64,000 nucleotides of DNA from Thermodesulforhabdus norvegica (GTDB lineage Bacteria > Desulfobacterota > Syntrophobacteria > Syntrophobacterales > Thermodesulforhabdaceae), in the NCBI RefSeq assembly GCF_900114975.1, contig NZ_FOUU01000002.1:447848-511847 (forward strand), given 5' to 3'. Under the pieces are notes generated by a model. That model searched no databases, was not told where the DNA came from, and saw nothing but the letters and a program-made list of their open reading frames with translations. Below, in pieces: positions 42,238-51,947 of this stretch (position 1 is the stretch's first letter; the number at the start of each line of letters is the position of its first letter). The translations under genes were made by a program, and so were the position numbers.

Positions 42238-45200
42238 ATGGCTGATCATACGCTTCATATACGGGTAGCAGCCGACACCCGCAGCGCCTCTACGGCACTG
42301 CGGGCTTTTCAGCAAGAGTTCCGCAAGCTCCTCTCAGACCTCGGGAAGAGCGATACGGAAATACGTGCGTTCGAGGAACTCGCTGACGAGCTCATCCGAA
42401 CGGGCAAGATCACGGACGACGTCGACCGTGAGACTCGCGAACTCCTGCATACGTATGCATCGCTGCACCGTGTCGCTCAGGCCAGGGACATCCTCGGACT
42501 CGTCCCGGCGGATGAATTGAAGAAACGAATACGAGAAGTCGAAGATGCCCTTCAGACGCTGAAAAAGTCCGGGACGCTATCGCAGCATGAGCTCGCTGTC
42601 GCAACGCTGGAGGCTGACAAGCGCATACGTCAGCTCAAGTCGAGCGCCCTGGGTGTGGCCGATGCCCTGTCGGCTGCCAAAGCCGAGCTGGCCGCATTAG
42701 CGGGGGCAGGCGCCGGCGTGGGTTACATGGTCAAAGCTGCCATCGACTTTGAGAGCGCGATGGCAGGCGTGGCCAAGACGACAGGGGTCACTGGCGAGCA
42801 GCTACAGGTTCTTGCGCAGCAGATTCTTGAGCTCACGCGCACTGTCCCCATGTCAGCGACCGAGCTCGCTAAAATCGGTGAAATTGCCGGTCAGCTTGGC
42901 ATCCAGTCTGACAACATAGCTGAATTTGTCCGGATGGTTGCCGAGATGTCCACGGCGTTCAACATGAGCGCCGAGGATGCAGCGACCGCCATCGCCAAAC
43001 TGCAAAACGTATTCGGGTTAACTTTGGATGAGGCGCGTACCCTTGCCGACGCCATCAACGTGCTTGGCAACAACACCGCTGCATCGGAGCAGCAGATCGT
43101 CGAAGCCCTGACACGAATAGGCGGCAATGCCAAGCAGTTCGGCCTCACAGCTCAACAAGCTGCAGCCCTTGCTGATGCGCTGATTGCGCTCGGCAGACCC
43201 CCGGAGGTAGCTGCTACTGCTATCAATGCGTTGCTCACAAAGCTGCAAACGGCGAATGTGGCGTCGAAGGAGTTTCAAGCGGCCCTTAATAGGCTCGGTA
43301 TAGATGCGAGACAACTCGCTGAGCGAATCAGGCAGGATCCACAGCAGGCTCTTCTGGAGTTCTTACAGACGCTTGATCGTCTCGACAGCCGAAGTAAGGC
43401 GGAAGTTATTACCAAGCTCTTTGGCCTGGAATATCAGGATGACATCTCACTGCTGGTAGGATCGTTGCACTCCTACGAGAAGGCCCTCGGGCTCGTAAAT
43501 GATCGGCAGAAAACGACCAATGCAATGCAACAGGAGTTCAGACAGCGCGTACAGACGACGGAGGCGCAGATCCAGCTGCTGTGGAACTCTCTGCGAGAAA
43601 TCGCGATCAACATTGGTACGACATTTCTGCCGGCGGTTACGAAGATCGCTTCAGGGTTGGCTGACATCACGCATGCTGTGGCCGATTTCACCGCCAAGTA
43701 TCCGACTCTGACACAGCTCGCCACTATTGCTGGCACTCTGGCGGCATCCATTGCAGGTCTGCGTGCAGCATTCCTTGCACTGCGAGCCGTCACCACAGGG
43801 CTCGGGTCACAGATCGCAGGAGAAATCGCGGCGATGAACGCACCGATTGGGGCCGCGATCGCCAATGTGAGCAAGTTGCGTCTGGCGTTCTCTGTCTTCG
43901 GTGCCTGGATCGCAGGGTGGGAGATCGGAGAGTGGCTCTCGGAAAAGTTTACTGTTGTGCGACAGGCTGGCGTGTACATGGTGGAGGGCCTGCTCACGGC
44001 ATGGGAGTACCTGCGCACAGGGTGGGAGAGCCTTAAAGCAGTATTTACCAGCGATACGATTGAACAGGTGTACCAGCGCCATGAGAAGCGGATGGCCGAA
44101 ATGCGGGCCATCTTCGACGATCTGCACAGAGAGGCGGCAGAGGGAGCCCAGGAATCCGCGCATGCCGCAGAGCAGGCGATGCAGAGATCGGCAGACGCTG
44201 CACGTCGAGCGGTTTCAGACACAGCAGCTGCCGCGGAGGCTGCTGCTAGCAGCATTGCAGGTGTCGGACAAGGTGCGGCAGAGACGGTCGGTGCGGCCGC
44301 ATCCGCGACGGTGCAGCAAATCACAGATTCAGCTCAGCGAGCTCAAAATGCGGCGTCACAATTTCAGTCATTATTTGCGGCCGTAGCGACATCCGGTCGT
44401 TTCACGCAGGAGTCTCTCGCTGCCGTGGCCGCGGGGTTTGACGAGCTCAACCTGGCAGCCGAAAAGGCTGGTGCCGACATACAACAGTATTTGAACAATG
44501 CCTTTCAGGGCGTGACAGACAAAGGTTTGGCTGCATTCATCTCCACGGCCACAACGCACCTGCAATACGTGACGGATGGAGCTGAACAGCTCGGCAAGGT
44601 CGTCGACGCAGCCGTGGCCGAGTCGTTCAGGCGCCTGGGAGTGGATGTCGAGGAGGTCGCTACTGGTGTCAGATCACAGTTTGGTGACCTATTACAGCTA
44701 CTCATTGAGCTGGCACATAGCGGGAGGGCATCGGCAGATGAGATCGTCGCCGGGTTTGAACGCCTGGCCAGCCAGGCGCACACACGGCAGGAGCTCGAGA
44801 GACTGCGGTCAGCGATACGTGCACTGGGTAACGATGGCATTGTCTCGGCCGAGCAGATCGATGCTGCACTCAGACGGATAGAACGACGGGTTCGTGACGT
44901 GGAGGATGCCGTCGACGAAGTAAGCGAGGCATACAGGACGCTGGGCATCACCAGCGCGAAGGAACTGCAGCGCTCGGCTGATGAGGCATACTATGCCTAC
45001 AAGCAGCTCAGAGACTCCGGGAAAGCTACAACGCGGGAACTCGTTGAAGCCTTCGCCATCTATGCCGAGCGGGCTGTCAAGGCCGCCGGTGCCGTAAGTG
45101 AGGAGCAGGCAAAAGTTACGCTCGAGATGCTCCGCACTCAGGCCGAGCAAGACGGCATCATGCGTCTCTACGAGCAGATGATGCAAGCATCCCAGGCCAA

Positions 45201-45891
45201 CGCCGATGTTTCGGCACAGGCCTTCAGAAAGGTAGCAGGCCAGGTTGGTTTGATGGAGACGGCGGCGACGTCTGCCCTCAATGCGCTTGCGGCTATGTAT
45301 ATGTATTGGCACGCTATGACCACAGGGAGCATGGCCGGGGCGTCCATACTTGGCCCTTATCAACCGACAGCACCGGACTACATGGAGCCTCCTCCGAGAG
45401 TGGGGACAGGTGGGGAGGAACGGGAACGAGAGCGGGATCGCGAACAGGATCGTGAACGAGAGCGAGAAGAAGAAGAGAGGCGGAGAGAGGAGGAAGAAGA
45501 GAGACGGAGAGAGGAGGAAGAAGAGAGACGGAGAGAGGAGGAGGAAAGAAGGCGAAAAGAGGAGGAAGAACGCAGACGTGAAGAAGAGGAAGAACGCAGA
45601 AGACAGGAGGAAGAAGAAAAGAGAAGTAGATCTGCTATCGTAGTCAGTGACCTGGAAAAGTTCAGGGAATGGCAACGACAACAACGACAACGTGGCACAG
45701 GACTGGGTGAGCCTGAGCCCAGCGATTTGGAACGACCGGCAGCCCGTCAGACGGCCGTCGGCGAGGTCGTATTCAACATCCAGGTCAGTGCAGACGGCAT
45801 GGATAAGCTCAAAGATCAGGCTTTCTGGGAGTCCATCTTCCGAAGGCAGATATTGCCTATGTTAGAACGCTATATGCGGAGTGCACGCTGA
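42238..45891 (+). CDS. Tail tape measure protein
   Basis: 1217 residues, TP901-like. Typical features are the helical N-terminus, a block ATGVTGEQ-type (AKTTGVTGEQLQVLAQQILE) at about residues 175-200, a hydrophobic region near residues 490-545 (ATIAGTLAASIAGLRAAFLA) and long alanine-rich helices. The length sets the tail length. At 0.15 nm per residue it suggests a tail of roughly 180 nm (inference). Around residues 1060-1130 lies an E/R-rich tract that is unusual here. Confidence 0.92.
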   Translation: MADHTLHIRVAADTRSASTALRAFQQEFRKLLSDLGKSDTEIRAFEELADELIRTGKITDDVDRETRELLHTYASLHRVAQARDILGLVPADELKKRIREVEDALQTLKKSGTLSQHELAVATLEADKRIRQLKSSALGVADALSAAKAELAALAGAGAGVGYMVKAAIDFESAMAGVAKTTGVTGEQLQVLAQQILELTRTVPMSATELAKIGEIAGQLGIQSDNIAEFVRMVAEMSTAFNMSAEDAATAIAKLQNVFGLTLDEARTLADAINVLGNNTAASEQQIVEALTRIGGNAKQFGLTAQQAAALADALIALGRPPEVAATAINALLTKLQTANVASKEFQAALNRLGIDARQLAERIRQDPQQALLEFLQTLDRLDSRSKAEVITKLFGLEYQDDISLLVGSLHSYEKALGLVNDRQKTTNAMQQEFRQRVQTTEAQIQLLWNSLREIAINIGTTFLPAVTKIASGLADITHAVADFTAKYPTLTQLATIAGTLAASIAGLRAAFLALRAVTTGLGSQIAGEIAAMNAPIGAAIANVSKLRLAFSVFGAWIAGWEIGEWLSEKFTVVRQAGVYMVEGLLTAWEYLRTGWESLKAVFTSDTIEQVYQRHEKRMAEMRAIFDDLHREAAEGAQESAHAAEQAMQRSADAARRAVSDTAAAAEAAASSIAGVGQGAAETVGAAASATVQQITDSAQRAQNAASQFQSLFAAVATSGRFTQESLAAVAAGFDELNLAAEKAGADIQQYLNNAFQGVTDKGLAAFISTATTHLQYVTDGAEQLGKVVDAAVAESFRRLGVDVEEVATGVRSQFGDLLQLLIELAHSGRASADEIVAGFERLASQAHTRQELERLRSAIRALGNDGIVSAEQIDAALRRIERRVRDVEDAVDEVSEAYRTLGITSAKELQRSADEAYYAYKQLRDSGKATTRELVEAFAIYAERAVKAAGAVSEEQAKVTLEMLRTQAEQDGIMRLYEQMMQASQANADVSAQAFRKVAGQVGLMETAATSALNALAAMYMYWHAMTTGSMAGASILGPYQPTAPDYMEPPPRVGTGGEERERERDREQDREREREEEERRREEEEERRREEEEERRREEEERRRKEEEERRREEEEERRRQEEEEKRSRSAIVVSDLEKFREWQRQQRQRGTGLGEPEPSDLERPAARQTAVGEVVFNIQVSADGMDKLKDQAFWESIFRRQILPMLERYMRSAR
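45415..45640 (+). repeat. Purine-rich tandem repeat coding an E/R single helix
   Basis: Inside the tape measure gene a 24-bp unit around CGGAGAGAGGAGGAAGAAGA is repeated about 2.6 times at 45481-45540, followed by variants to about 45640. The plus strand is almost only purine over this stretch. The protein reads EEEERRREEEEERRR-type blocks, a pattern of stable single alpha-helices. Such DNA expands and contracts easily. Confidence 0.8.
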
Positions 45892-46256
45892 TGGCGATCA
45901 TCCTCAATGACATAGTATTGCCGGACGACCTGGATTGGGTCGATCAGTATTGGGTGGCGAGAATAGAAACAGGGAAATACACACTCAGCGGTGCATACGT
46001 AGTCTTTTCGGCCACGAGGCAGGCCGGTAGGCCTATTACTCTTCGAGGCGGTGAGGACTACGCATGGATCGATGAGAGCACCTTTGATGCGCTCATTGCG
46101 CTGGCCGAGCTAGGGCAGAATATGACTCTGCAGATAGATGATCAGGTTTTTACCGTACGTTTCCGCTATGACGACGAACCGATATATGCATCCCGCATAG
46201 GCCCGGGTCCGTGGATGAATAACGTTTTACTGAAATTTGTCACAGTCGAGGTGTAG
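45891..46256 (+). CDS. Small tail protein
   Basis: 121 residues, mostly beta-strand, right after the tape measure gene (one-base overlap). The pattern VYSGAYVVF...RPITLRGGEDYAWI-type (ATRQAGRPITLRGGEDYAWI) is common in distal-tail proteins of siphophages at this place. It is probably part of the tail tip. Confidence 0.6.
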   Translation: MAIILNDIVLPDDLDWVDQYWVARIETGKYTLSGAYVVFSATRQAGRPITLRGGEDYAWIDESTFDALIALAELGQNMTLQIDDQVFTVRFRYDDEPIYASRIGPGPWMNNVLLKFVTVEV

Positions 46257-46258
46257 CT

Positions 46259-49200
46259 ATGGACGTATTGGATGTGCGACTTATGGCATCACAGCGGATG
46301 GATGACAGCGATGAGGGCGGTGGTCGCATGTCCGGTGAGGAGATCCTTGATGGTGCCCTTAATGCGATATTTCCTGATATCGATAGAATCGCGGCGACCG
46401 TCGGGCGCGTCAATCTCCGCAAAGTGTTCCCGGCCGTGATGACGCATAGCCGTGAGACCTACTACGGGTCTCACGTGATTATATCTGAGCCACCTACAGA
46501 TGATAAAGTGCAGTGTCTCCTTTTCAGTACCGGGTCGCCGAGCGATAGGAGGGCTGACGCTGTTGATCGTATCGAGGGGTATATTGTTCAGGGGCCGCGA
46601 TACATCGGGTACTTGTGGGGGCCACATCCAGATGGCATGCGGACTATCACGATTATCCAGCCTGAGCAGACGAGCCCCCCGGAATTCGGGACCGTGCTGT
46701 ACCTGGAGGAGCGTGATGTCAATGACCAGGTGTTGCACTACGAATATGTTAAGTTGATATCCGTGGATGACGTCGTCCGTACATTTGTGATCGCTACGGA
46801 TAAAGGCACTGTAACAGTTCGGCGACGTGTCGTAACGTGCGAGATATACACACCGCTTTCGCATGCGTACACTGGGGGCGAAGTCGTTGAAACGACTTAT
46901 CCTCAAGATCTGCGATCCTGGATTTATTCGACAGTGGCAACTGACAGGACCAATTACTACGGCATCTCGCGCTTGATCTCCGACGCGGCAGAGGGCGACA
47001 CACAAATACGGGTGGACTCGATATTCGCACAGTTGGTGCCCACGAACCGGTCAGAGACCGTACTCGCTGATGTGGATCTTGCAAACGATGTGTCCGACCA
47101 GGCCCCATATGGTAGCGTGACACTGACATTATCTGACAGTATCGTTTCGGGCAAGACATTTGACATCGGTCGCATAATCAGTCCCGGCACACTGCGCATC
47201 ACGCGGTCTACATACACATGGACCGATGACGGTCTGGGCAATCTCATGCGTAACGGGCAGGTGGAAGGGTTCGTCTCTTATGCTGACGGTAAGATCACCT
47301 ACACGTCTGTGCCCACGCTCGGCACGTCGTCAATCACGATAACATTCACGCCAGGCTTTATGCGTCCCTGGGTACGATACACAGACGCCAGGATCGTAGG
47401 GCCGAACAATCAAGGATACTCGTGGGTTATGACGTTGCAGCCGCCGCCGACGGTCGGCTCTGTGATAGTAGATTATCGTAGCCAGGAGCGATGGTACCGT
47501 CTCGTCGATAACTGCAATGGCGCACTTATCCCTTTGGTAGAAGGCGCTGGTGGAGGTACGATCAATTATCAGACCGGCACGATTACCATCACATGTGGTG
47601 CGTTGCCGGATGTCGGATCTATGATCATTGCATACTGGAGCGTGGCGTCGGATGTGTTCAGTGCTGTCGTCAGCACCGATAATCCACCCGCAGGCCAGCA
47701 AGCCCACGATGTTGCTCAGTTCATCATTTATGCCGGGCACAGCGACATTGCACCGGGCACATTCAGCATTTCTTGGACAGTCGGCGAGAATCATTACACA
47801 CTAACAGACGACGGCCACGGCAATCTGACAGGAACCGGCGGTACCGGTGAGATACAGTATGCAGAGGGTGTGATCACCCTATGGCCTGACGAACTGCCGG
47901 ATCCAGGAACTACTTTTGATCTCGCGTACAACTATGGGTCTGCAACCGTCAAAACATTCACGGGGCTGACGTTGGACGGAAACGGAAATGTGAATATCAA
48001 CGTGGAAGAACCCATTGTGCCCGGTTCGTTGCGAATACTGTATGCCGGCAATGCTGTGATCACGGGAATAAACGAGTATACCGACGCTTGGACTATAACA
48101 GAGAAGTGGCCCCGCCTGTGGGTGTGGAATTGGTGGTGGAGACGTGGAGTAGGCGCTCAAGATTACGGTATGGACCAGGAGGCCGTAGAGAGAGGATATG
48201 CCGTTACGGCGCTCAACACGGCACGACTGCTCAGACACCTGCGCGACGACGGTGCCGGCAACCTGTCCGATATGGCGCGCACGCCGGTATCGGCATCGAT
48301 CGATTACAACACCGGCGCGATACAGTTCGCCCCCGACTGGGAGACCAATGTGCATGTAAAGGTCGGGGGATATTATGATTGGCAAATGAGGGAGGACGAG
48401 GATCAGCATTATATCACGTTCAGCAATCACCTATTCACCGAAGAAGCATCGCGACGTTATTCGTACACACAGGTCGAACAGCGTACGTATCCTGTCGTGC
48501 CTGACCTCGGCTATCCTGTCAAGGTGTCCTACTACTCCACGGAGGGTGCGAATTACGTGGAGGAGACCGTCGGAGGTAGCCTGGTCTTGCACGCGAATGC
48601 TGGCTTTTCACGGCGACTGGTCGAGGGAGGGGTGTCGATTACGTTGGATGGAGTGACGTATTGGGACCGTCTCGGCACCGTGTACCGGTATGCCGATGAC
48701 GGTAAGTCTCTCATCGCGTGCGGGACGGTCGACAAGTCTTCGGGCACTATCACGATGGATACCTGGGCGATAAACAGCCGGAGCAACAGCGTCAGTATCT
48801 GGGCACTCACTACCACTGACAAGCAGGTCACCACGTCCTTGATCTTCCGCATCCCGGGGAAGCTCAGGCCGGGCACCCTCAACATCGTAGCTGCGCTGCT
48901 TGACGGCACGGAAATCAACGTCACAGCCGGCACAGATGGTCGGATCGTGCACTCCAACGCCTACGGTTTCGTCAACTACAGCACCGGCGTTGTCACGATA
49001 GCATTCGGGACATGGATGTCGCCGGCGTCGGCATATGTAGATGAGGTGTGGTATGACGTTGGTAATGTCGACGAAGTAAACGATAGGGTCCTGCGACCTC
49101 AGGCAGTAGATACTGATACCCTGCGATATTCATGCGTATTGGACACAGACATCCCGCTGGATGCTGACTTGATCGGTATAAACCCTACGAGACTGCCGCC

Positions 49201-50023
49201 TGACGGCAAGGTGCCCATTTATCGTGAGGGATACATTGCCATAGTACATCACTCCCTGTCTGATGTCCTGCCGACCGTCTCTCCGGGCGACCAGGTCACG
49301 CTGTCGCGGGGCGACATAGACTACGTCGAGCTCCGAGACCAGGAGAATGCAGTACTGCCGTTGTCGTTGTACACGGTGGATAAGGCCAACGGCGTCGTGA
49401 CATTCAATGACGGTGCAGACCTGTCGATCTATGTACAACCGTTCACGGCAATACATCGCAGGGAAGATATGGTGTTGTTGACGCAAGTTGACATCACTGG
49501 CCTGCTGCGATTCACTCCTGCTCTGCGGCATAGTTACCCCGCTTATGCTACCTACGTTTCCAGCGCATTGGTGACCGGCGCACTGCAGGCCGCAGTGCAC
49601 AATGTGTTCACACAAAAATCCTGGACGGGTGAATGGTCTGATACCAGAATAGGCGACCCTACTACAGCCAACTACGATGTAGTCAACTACCCCATCGAAG
49701 TGTGGAATGACGGGGCAATAGAGGAGAGGTGGGCGATAGTGTTTACCTCCAGCACTGACTTCTACGTGGCTGGCGAAACGGTCGGCGTGATTGCTAACGG
49801 TAACACAGCATCCGACTGTGCACCGATAAACCCGGCAACATCACAGCCGTATTTCATAATCCGATCAGGCGGTTGGGGTATGGGGTGGGCAGCTGGAAAC
49901 TGCTTGCGGTTCAACACCAGCGCTGCGCACGCGCCAATCTGGGTTGCACGCACCATCCTGCCCGGGGCTCAATATGGGCAGCAGGATAGTGTCACGATAC
50001 AGATCCGAGGTGATGCGAACTGA
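46259..50023 (+). CDS. Large repetitive tail-tip/fibre structural protein
   Basis: 1254 residues. Residues about 20-170 form a head domain (VGRVNLRKVFPAVMTHSRET) that occurs in tail proteins of transposable siphophages. From about 300 on, a module of some 80-100 residues recurs at least six times: PGTLRI or PGTFSI, then a strand, DDGxGNL, G-x-I-x-Y-x-TG-x-I-T, then strands (for example TDDGLGNL, TDDGHGNL, RDDGAGNL, and ADDGKSL). This suggests a chain of beta-sandwich domains in a central fibre or tip. The function is likely host contact. Confidence 0.6.
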   Translation: MDVLDVRLMASQRMDDSDEGGGRMSGEEILDGALNAIFPDIDRIAATVGRVNLRKVFPAVMTHSRETYYGSHVIISEPPTDDKVQCLLFSTGSPSDRRADAVDRIEGYIVQGPRYIGYLWGPHPDGMRTITIIQPEQTSPPEFGTVLYLEERDVNDQVLHYEYVKLISVDDVVRTFVIATDKGTVTVRRRVVTCEIYTPLSHAYTGGEVVETTYPQDLRSWIYSTVATDRTNYYGISRLISDAAEGDTQIRVDSIFAQLVPTNRSETVLADVDLANDVSDQAPYGSVTLTLSDSIVSGKTFDIGRIISPGTLRITRSTYTWTDDGLGNLMRNGQVEGFVSYADGKITYTSVPTLGTSSITITFTPGFMRPWVRYTDARIVGPNNQGYSWVMTLQPPPTVGSVIVDYRSQERWYRLVDNCNGALIPLVEGAGGGTINYQTGTITITCGALPDVGSMIIAYWSVASDVFSAVVSTDNPPAGQQAHDVAQFIIYAGHSDIAPGTFSISWTVGENHYTLTDDGHGNLTGTGGTGEIQYAEGVITLWPDELPDPGTTFDLAYNYGSATVKTFTGLTLDGNGNVNINVEEPIVPGSLRILYAGNAVITGINEYTDAWTITEKWPRLWVWNWWWRRGVGAQDYGMDQEAVERGYAVTALNTARLLRHLRDDGAGNLSDMARTPVSASIDYNTGAIQFAPDWETNVHVKVGGYYDWQMREDEDQHYITFSNHLFTEEASRRYSYTQVEQRTYPVVPDLGYPVKVSYYSTEGANYVEETVGGSLVLHANAGFSRRLVEGGVSITLDGVTYWDRLGTVYRYADDGKSLIACGTVDKSSGTITMDTWAINSRSNSVSIWALTTTDKQVTTSLIFRIPGKLRPGTLNIVAALLDGTEINVTAGTDGRIVHSNAYGFVNYSTGVVTIAFGTWMSPASAYVDEVWYDVGNVDEVNDRVLRPQAVDTDTLRYSCVLDTDIPLDADLIGINPTRLPPDGKVPIYREGYIAIVHHSLSDVLPTVSPGDQVTLSRGDIDYVELRDQENAVLPLSLYTVDKANGVVTFNDGADLSIYVQPFTAIHRREDMVLLTQVDITGLLRFTPALRHSYPAYATYVSSALVTGALQAAVHNVFTQKSWTGEWSDTRIGDPTTANYDVVNYPIEVWNDGAIEERWAIVFTSSTDFYVAGETVGVIANGNTASDCAPINPATSQPYFIIRSGGWGMGWAAGNCLRFNTSAAHAPIWVARTILPGAQYGQQDSVTIQIRGDAN

Positions 50024-50871
50024 TGCCGGCGCAGATATATACAAACAATAACACGACCATCCACGGTGCACTTACGAACGCCCAGTATGTCTTGAATATC
50101 CTGCAGACATGCCTGGCCGATGCCGGGTGGGTCGTATTGCGAAGGACGAGCGATGTGCTCGCTATGATGCAGGGTGGTGGTTCGAGGTGTGTTGCGGAGT
50201 TCCGCATCGACGGGAACGCCGACGTATCGTGTCGCATCGTGAGTGCATATGATCCCGGTGACGGCAGCATCCTGGGTCCGGGAACATGGCAAACGCTGGT
50301 TGATATCGTGCCACACCACTGGTGCGTCGTCGCAGACGATACGAGTGTCTGGTTTATGTCCTGTGCACAGGACGAGCAGTTCAGGCGTGTGTCCTTTGTG
50401 GGCGACTTCGATCCCTTCGTCCCGCGTCGCTCTGTATTGAATTGGTGGGGGGGGTACAGCCTGCGACACGGTAGCAAGGGTACTGCGTACAGAGATACGC
50501 ATGAGAGGCAGACCGGCCTCATGTACAGAATGGCTCACGAGTCGTTCATCGACGATGACGGCGTTGAGCGGATGTGGTGGGTTGGCTGCCTGCCTTCTCT
50601 GGAGTACACCAGCTGGACGCCGACTGTAGATGGCCCGATTGTCGGCTCCAGATGTTTCGTGACGGAAGACGATGAATACAACATCGTCGGGTTTCTGCCA
50701 GGACTCCTGGCTCCGTATCATAGGGTGCAGACGTTGCAGACGTTATGCGGAGACATTCCGTACAGCGTCAGATCATATGCTGGCGTAGCATATCTCATAA
50801 CAATATGTACTGGCGATGCCGGATTGCATGCGGCCGTCTTCAATGCCACGCAATATAGGATGGACGAATGA
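50023..50871 (+). CDS. Tail-tip structural protein, paralogue A
   Basis: 282 residues. The beginning, NTTIHGALTNAQYVLNILQT followed by CLADAGWVVLRR, resembles two other genes here (50868 and 54797): a first helix, then GW, then strands, and later a domain holding conserved tryptophans and WFMSCAQDEQFRRVSFVGDF. It has one-base and four-base overlaps with its neighbours, so all are probably translated as one operon. No enzymatic motif is seen. Confidence 0.55.
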   Translation: MPAQIYTNNNTTIHGALTNAQYVLNILQTCLADAGWVVLRRTSDVLAMMQGGGSRCVAEFRIDGNADVSCRIVSAYDPGDGSILGPGTWQTLVDIVPHHWCVVADDTSVWFMSCAQDEQFRRVSFVGDFDPFVPRRSVLNWWGGYSLRHGSKGTAYRDTHERQTGLMYRMAHESFIDDDGVERMWWVGCLPSLEYTSWTPTVDGPIVGSRCFVTEDDEYNIVGFLPGLLAPYHRVQTLQTLCGDIPYSVRSYAGVAYLITICTGDAGLHAAVFNATQYRMDE

Positions 50872-51947
50872 GCTGGGTGCAGGCGAAGGTGACCAGCGGA
50901 GAGTGGAATATCGCAGGTGATAAGACGCAGCCACAGGATGTATGGGATCTGCTGGAGGATGTTGTGGTGGCAAGCTACGGCTGGGAGATAGTAGAGCGAG
51001 ATGTATCACACATCTCCCTCCGGCCACAGGGTGCTCCGTTTACGTACACGATGGATGATAACAACACACCGTGGGGGAGTCCGGCCGGCTCTACATGGTA
51101 TGTGGTCGGCGACGAGTCTTTCGTGATCGTATGCACCCTGCAGACGAACCTCTCTGTTGTTGCGTCGTTCTGCATGGGCTATCTGGCTTATGGCCGCGCA
51201 GCAACATATGGTCCTGAACCTCTTGGAACACAAAAGTCATTAAATCTGGTGGCCGCAGACGGAAGCTTTATGCTTTATCACTGTCCCACAGGAATGCAGC
51301 TCTATGCTGACAATGATAACGTTGATGGCGGACTGTGGTTCCATGCATTTACCGACTTCGCCCTTCCTGAGGGTTTATGTGCGCTTGGGAAGATATGCCT
51401 GCATGAGATAGCGTATAGACCATTGAATGAAGCACCGTACCGGGTGTGGGACATTCTGCCAGGCATATATGTCCCGTTGGTGACGAACAATAAGGCCTGG
51501 GTGGATGCTCACTTGCCGGGCGACAGCGACAGCATGCGTGTCGGCACAGTGTATGGACTGGATATGATAGCCGTGCGAGATCGCGAAGGATTGTTAGGCA
51601 AACAATGGGTCCTGGTGGTACCGGCCCTGTTTAAGCACTCGACGTCAGGTCTCATCGACACAAGCCCCATCGTAGTCGGTACCAGCACGGTAGAGAGGTA
51701 CCGCATTGCTGGCCGCGTGAGGGTAGGAGACAACCCTGCACGCCGCAGGGTTGCCGTGTACGACCGCGCAACGGGTCGTTACGTAGGTGGCGGCATGTCG
51801 AGCCCGGACTCAGGTGTGTTTGAAATTTTCTTTGAGGAACGATGCAATGAGGTATGTGTCGTCAGCTATGACACATATAGATATAACGCTGTTGCATGCG
51901 ATAGGATCACGCCAATCAAGGAGACGGTGATATGGCAGAGAGGCTGA
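50868..51947 (+). CDS. Tail-tip structural protein, paralogue B, with regulatory-like C-terminal domain
   Basis: 359 residues. Residues about 1-260 follow the pattern of the gene before (VWDLLEDVVVASYGWEIVER, then WYVVGDESFVIVC). Residues about 275-359 form a separate beta domain, IAGRVRVGDNPARRRVAVYD to the end, of the carboxypeptidase-regulatory-like type often at the tip of phage fibres. The same domain type makes up the gene at 55843. Four-base overlap with the previous gene. Confidence 0.55.
   Translation: MSWVQAKVTSGEWNIAGDKTQPQDVWDLLEDVVVASYGWEIVERDVSHISLRPQGAPFTYTMDDNNTPWGSPAGSTWYVVGDESFVIVCTLQTNLSVVASFCMGYLAYGRAATYGPEPLGTQKSLNLVAADGSFMLYHCPTGMQLYADNDNVDGGLWFHAFTDFALPEGLCALGKICLHEIAYRPLNEAPYRVWDILPGIYVPLVTNNKAWVDAHLPGDSDSMRVGTVYGLDMIAVRDREGLLGKQWVLVVPALFKHSTSGLIDTSPIVVGTSTVERYRIAGRVRVGDNPARRRVAVYDRATGRYVGGGMSSPDSGVFEIFFEERCNEVCVVSYDTYRYNAVACDRITPIKETVIWQRG

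Noticed and set aside
45378-45698. Minus-strand frames rich in S, R and F opposite the tape measure repeat
   Set aside because: They are reverse translations of the E/R purine tract and have no start signals.
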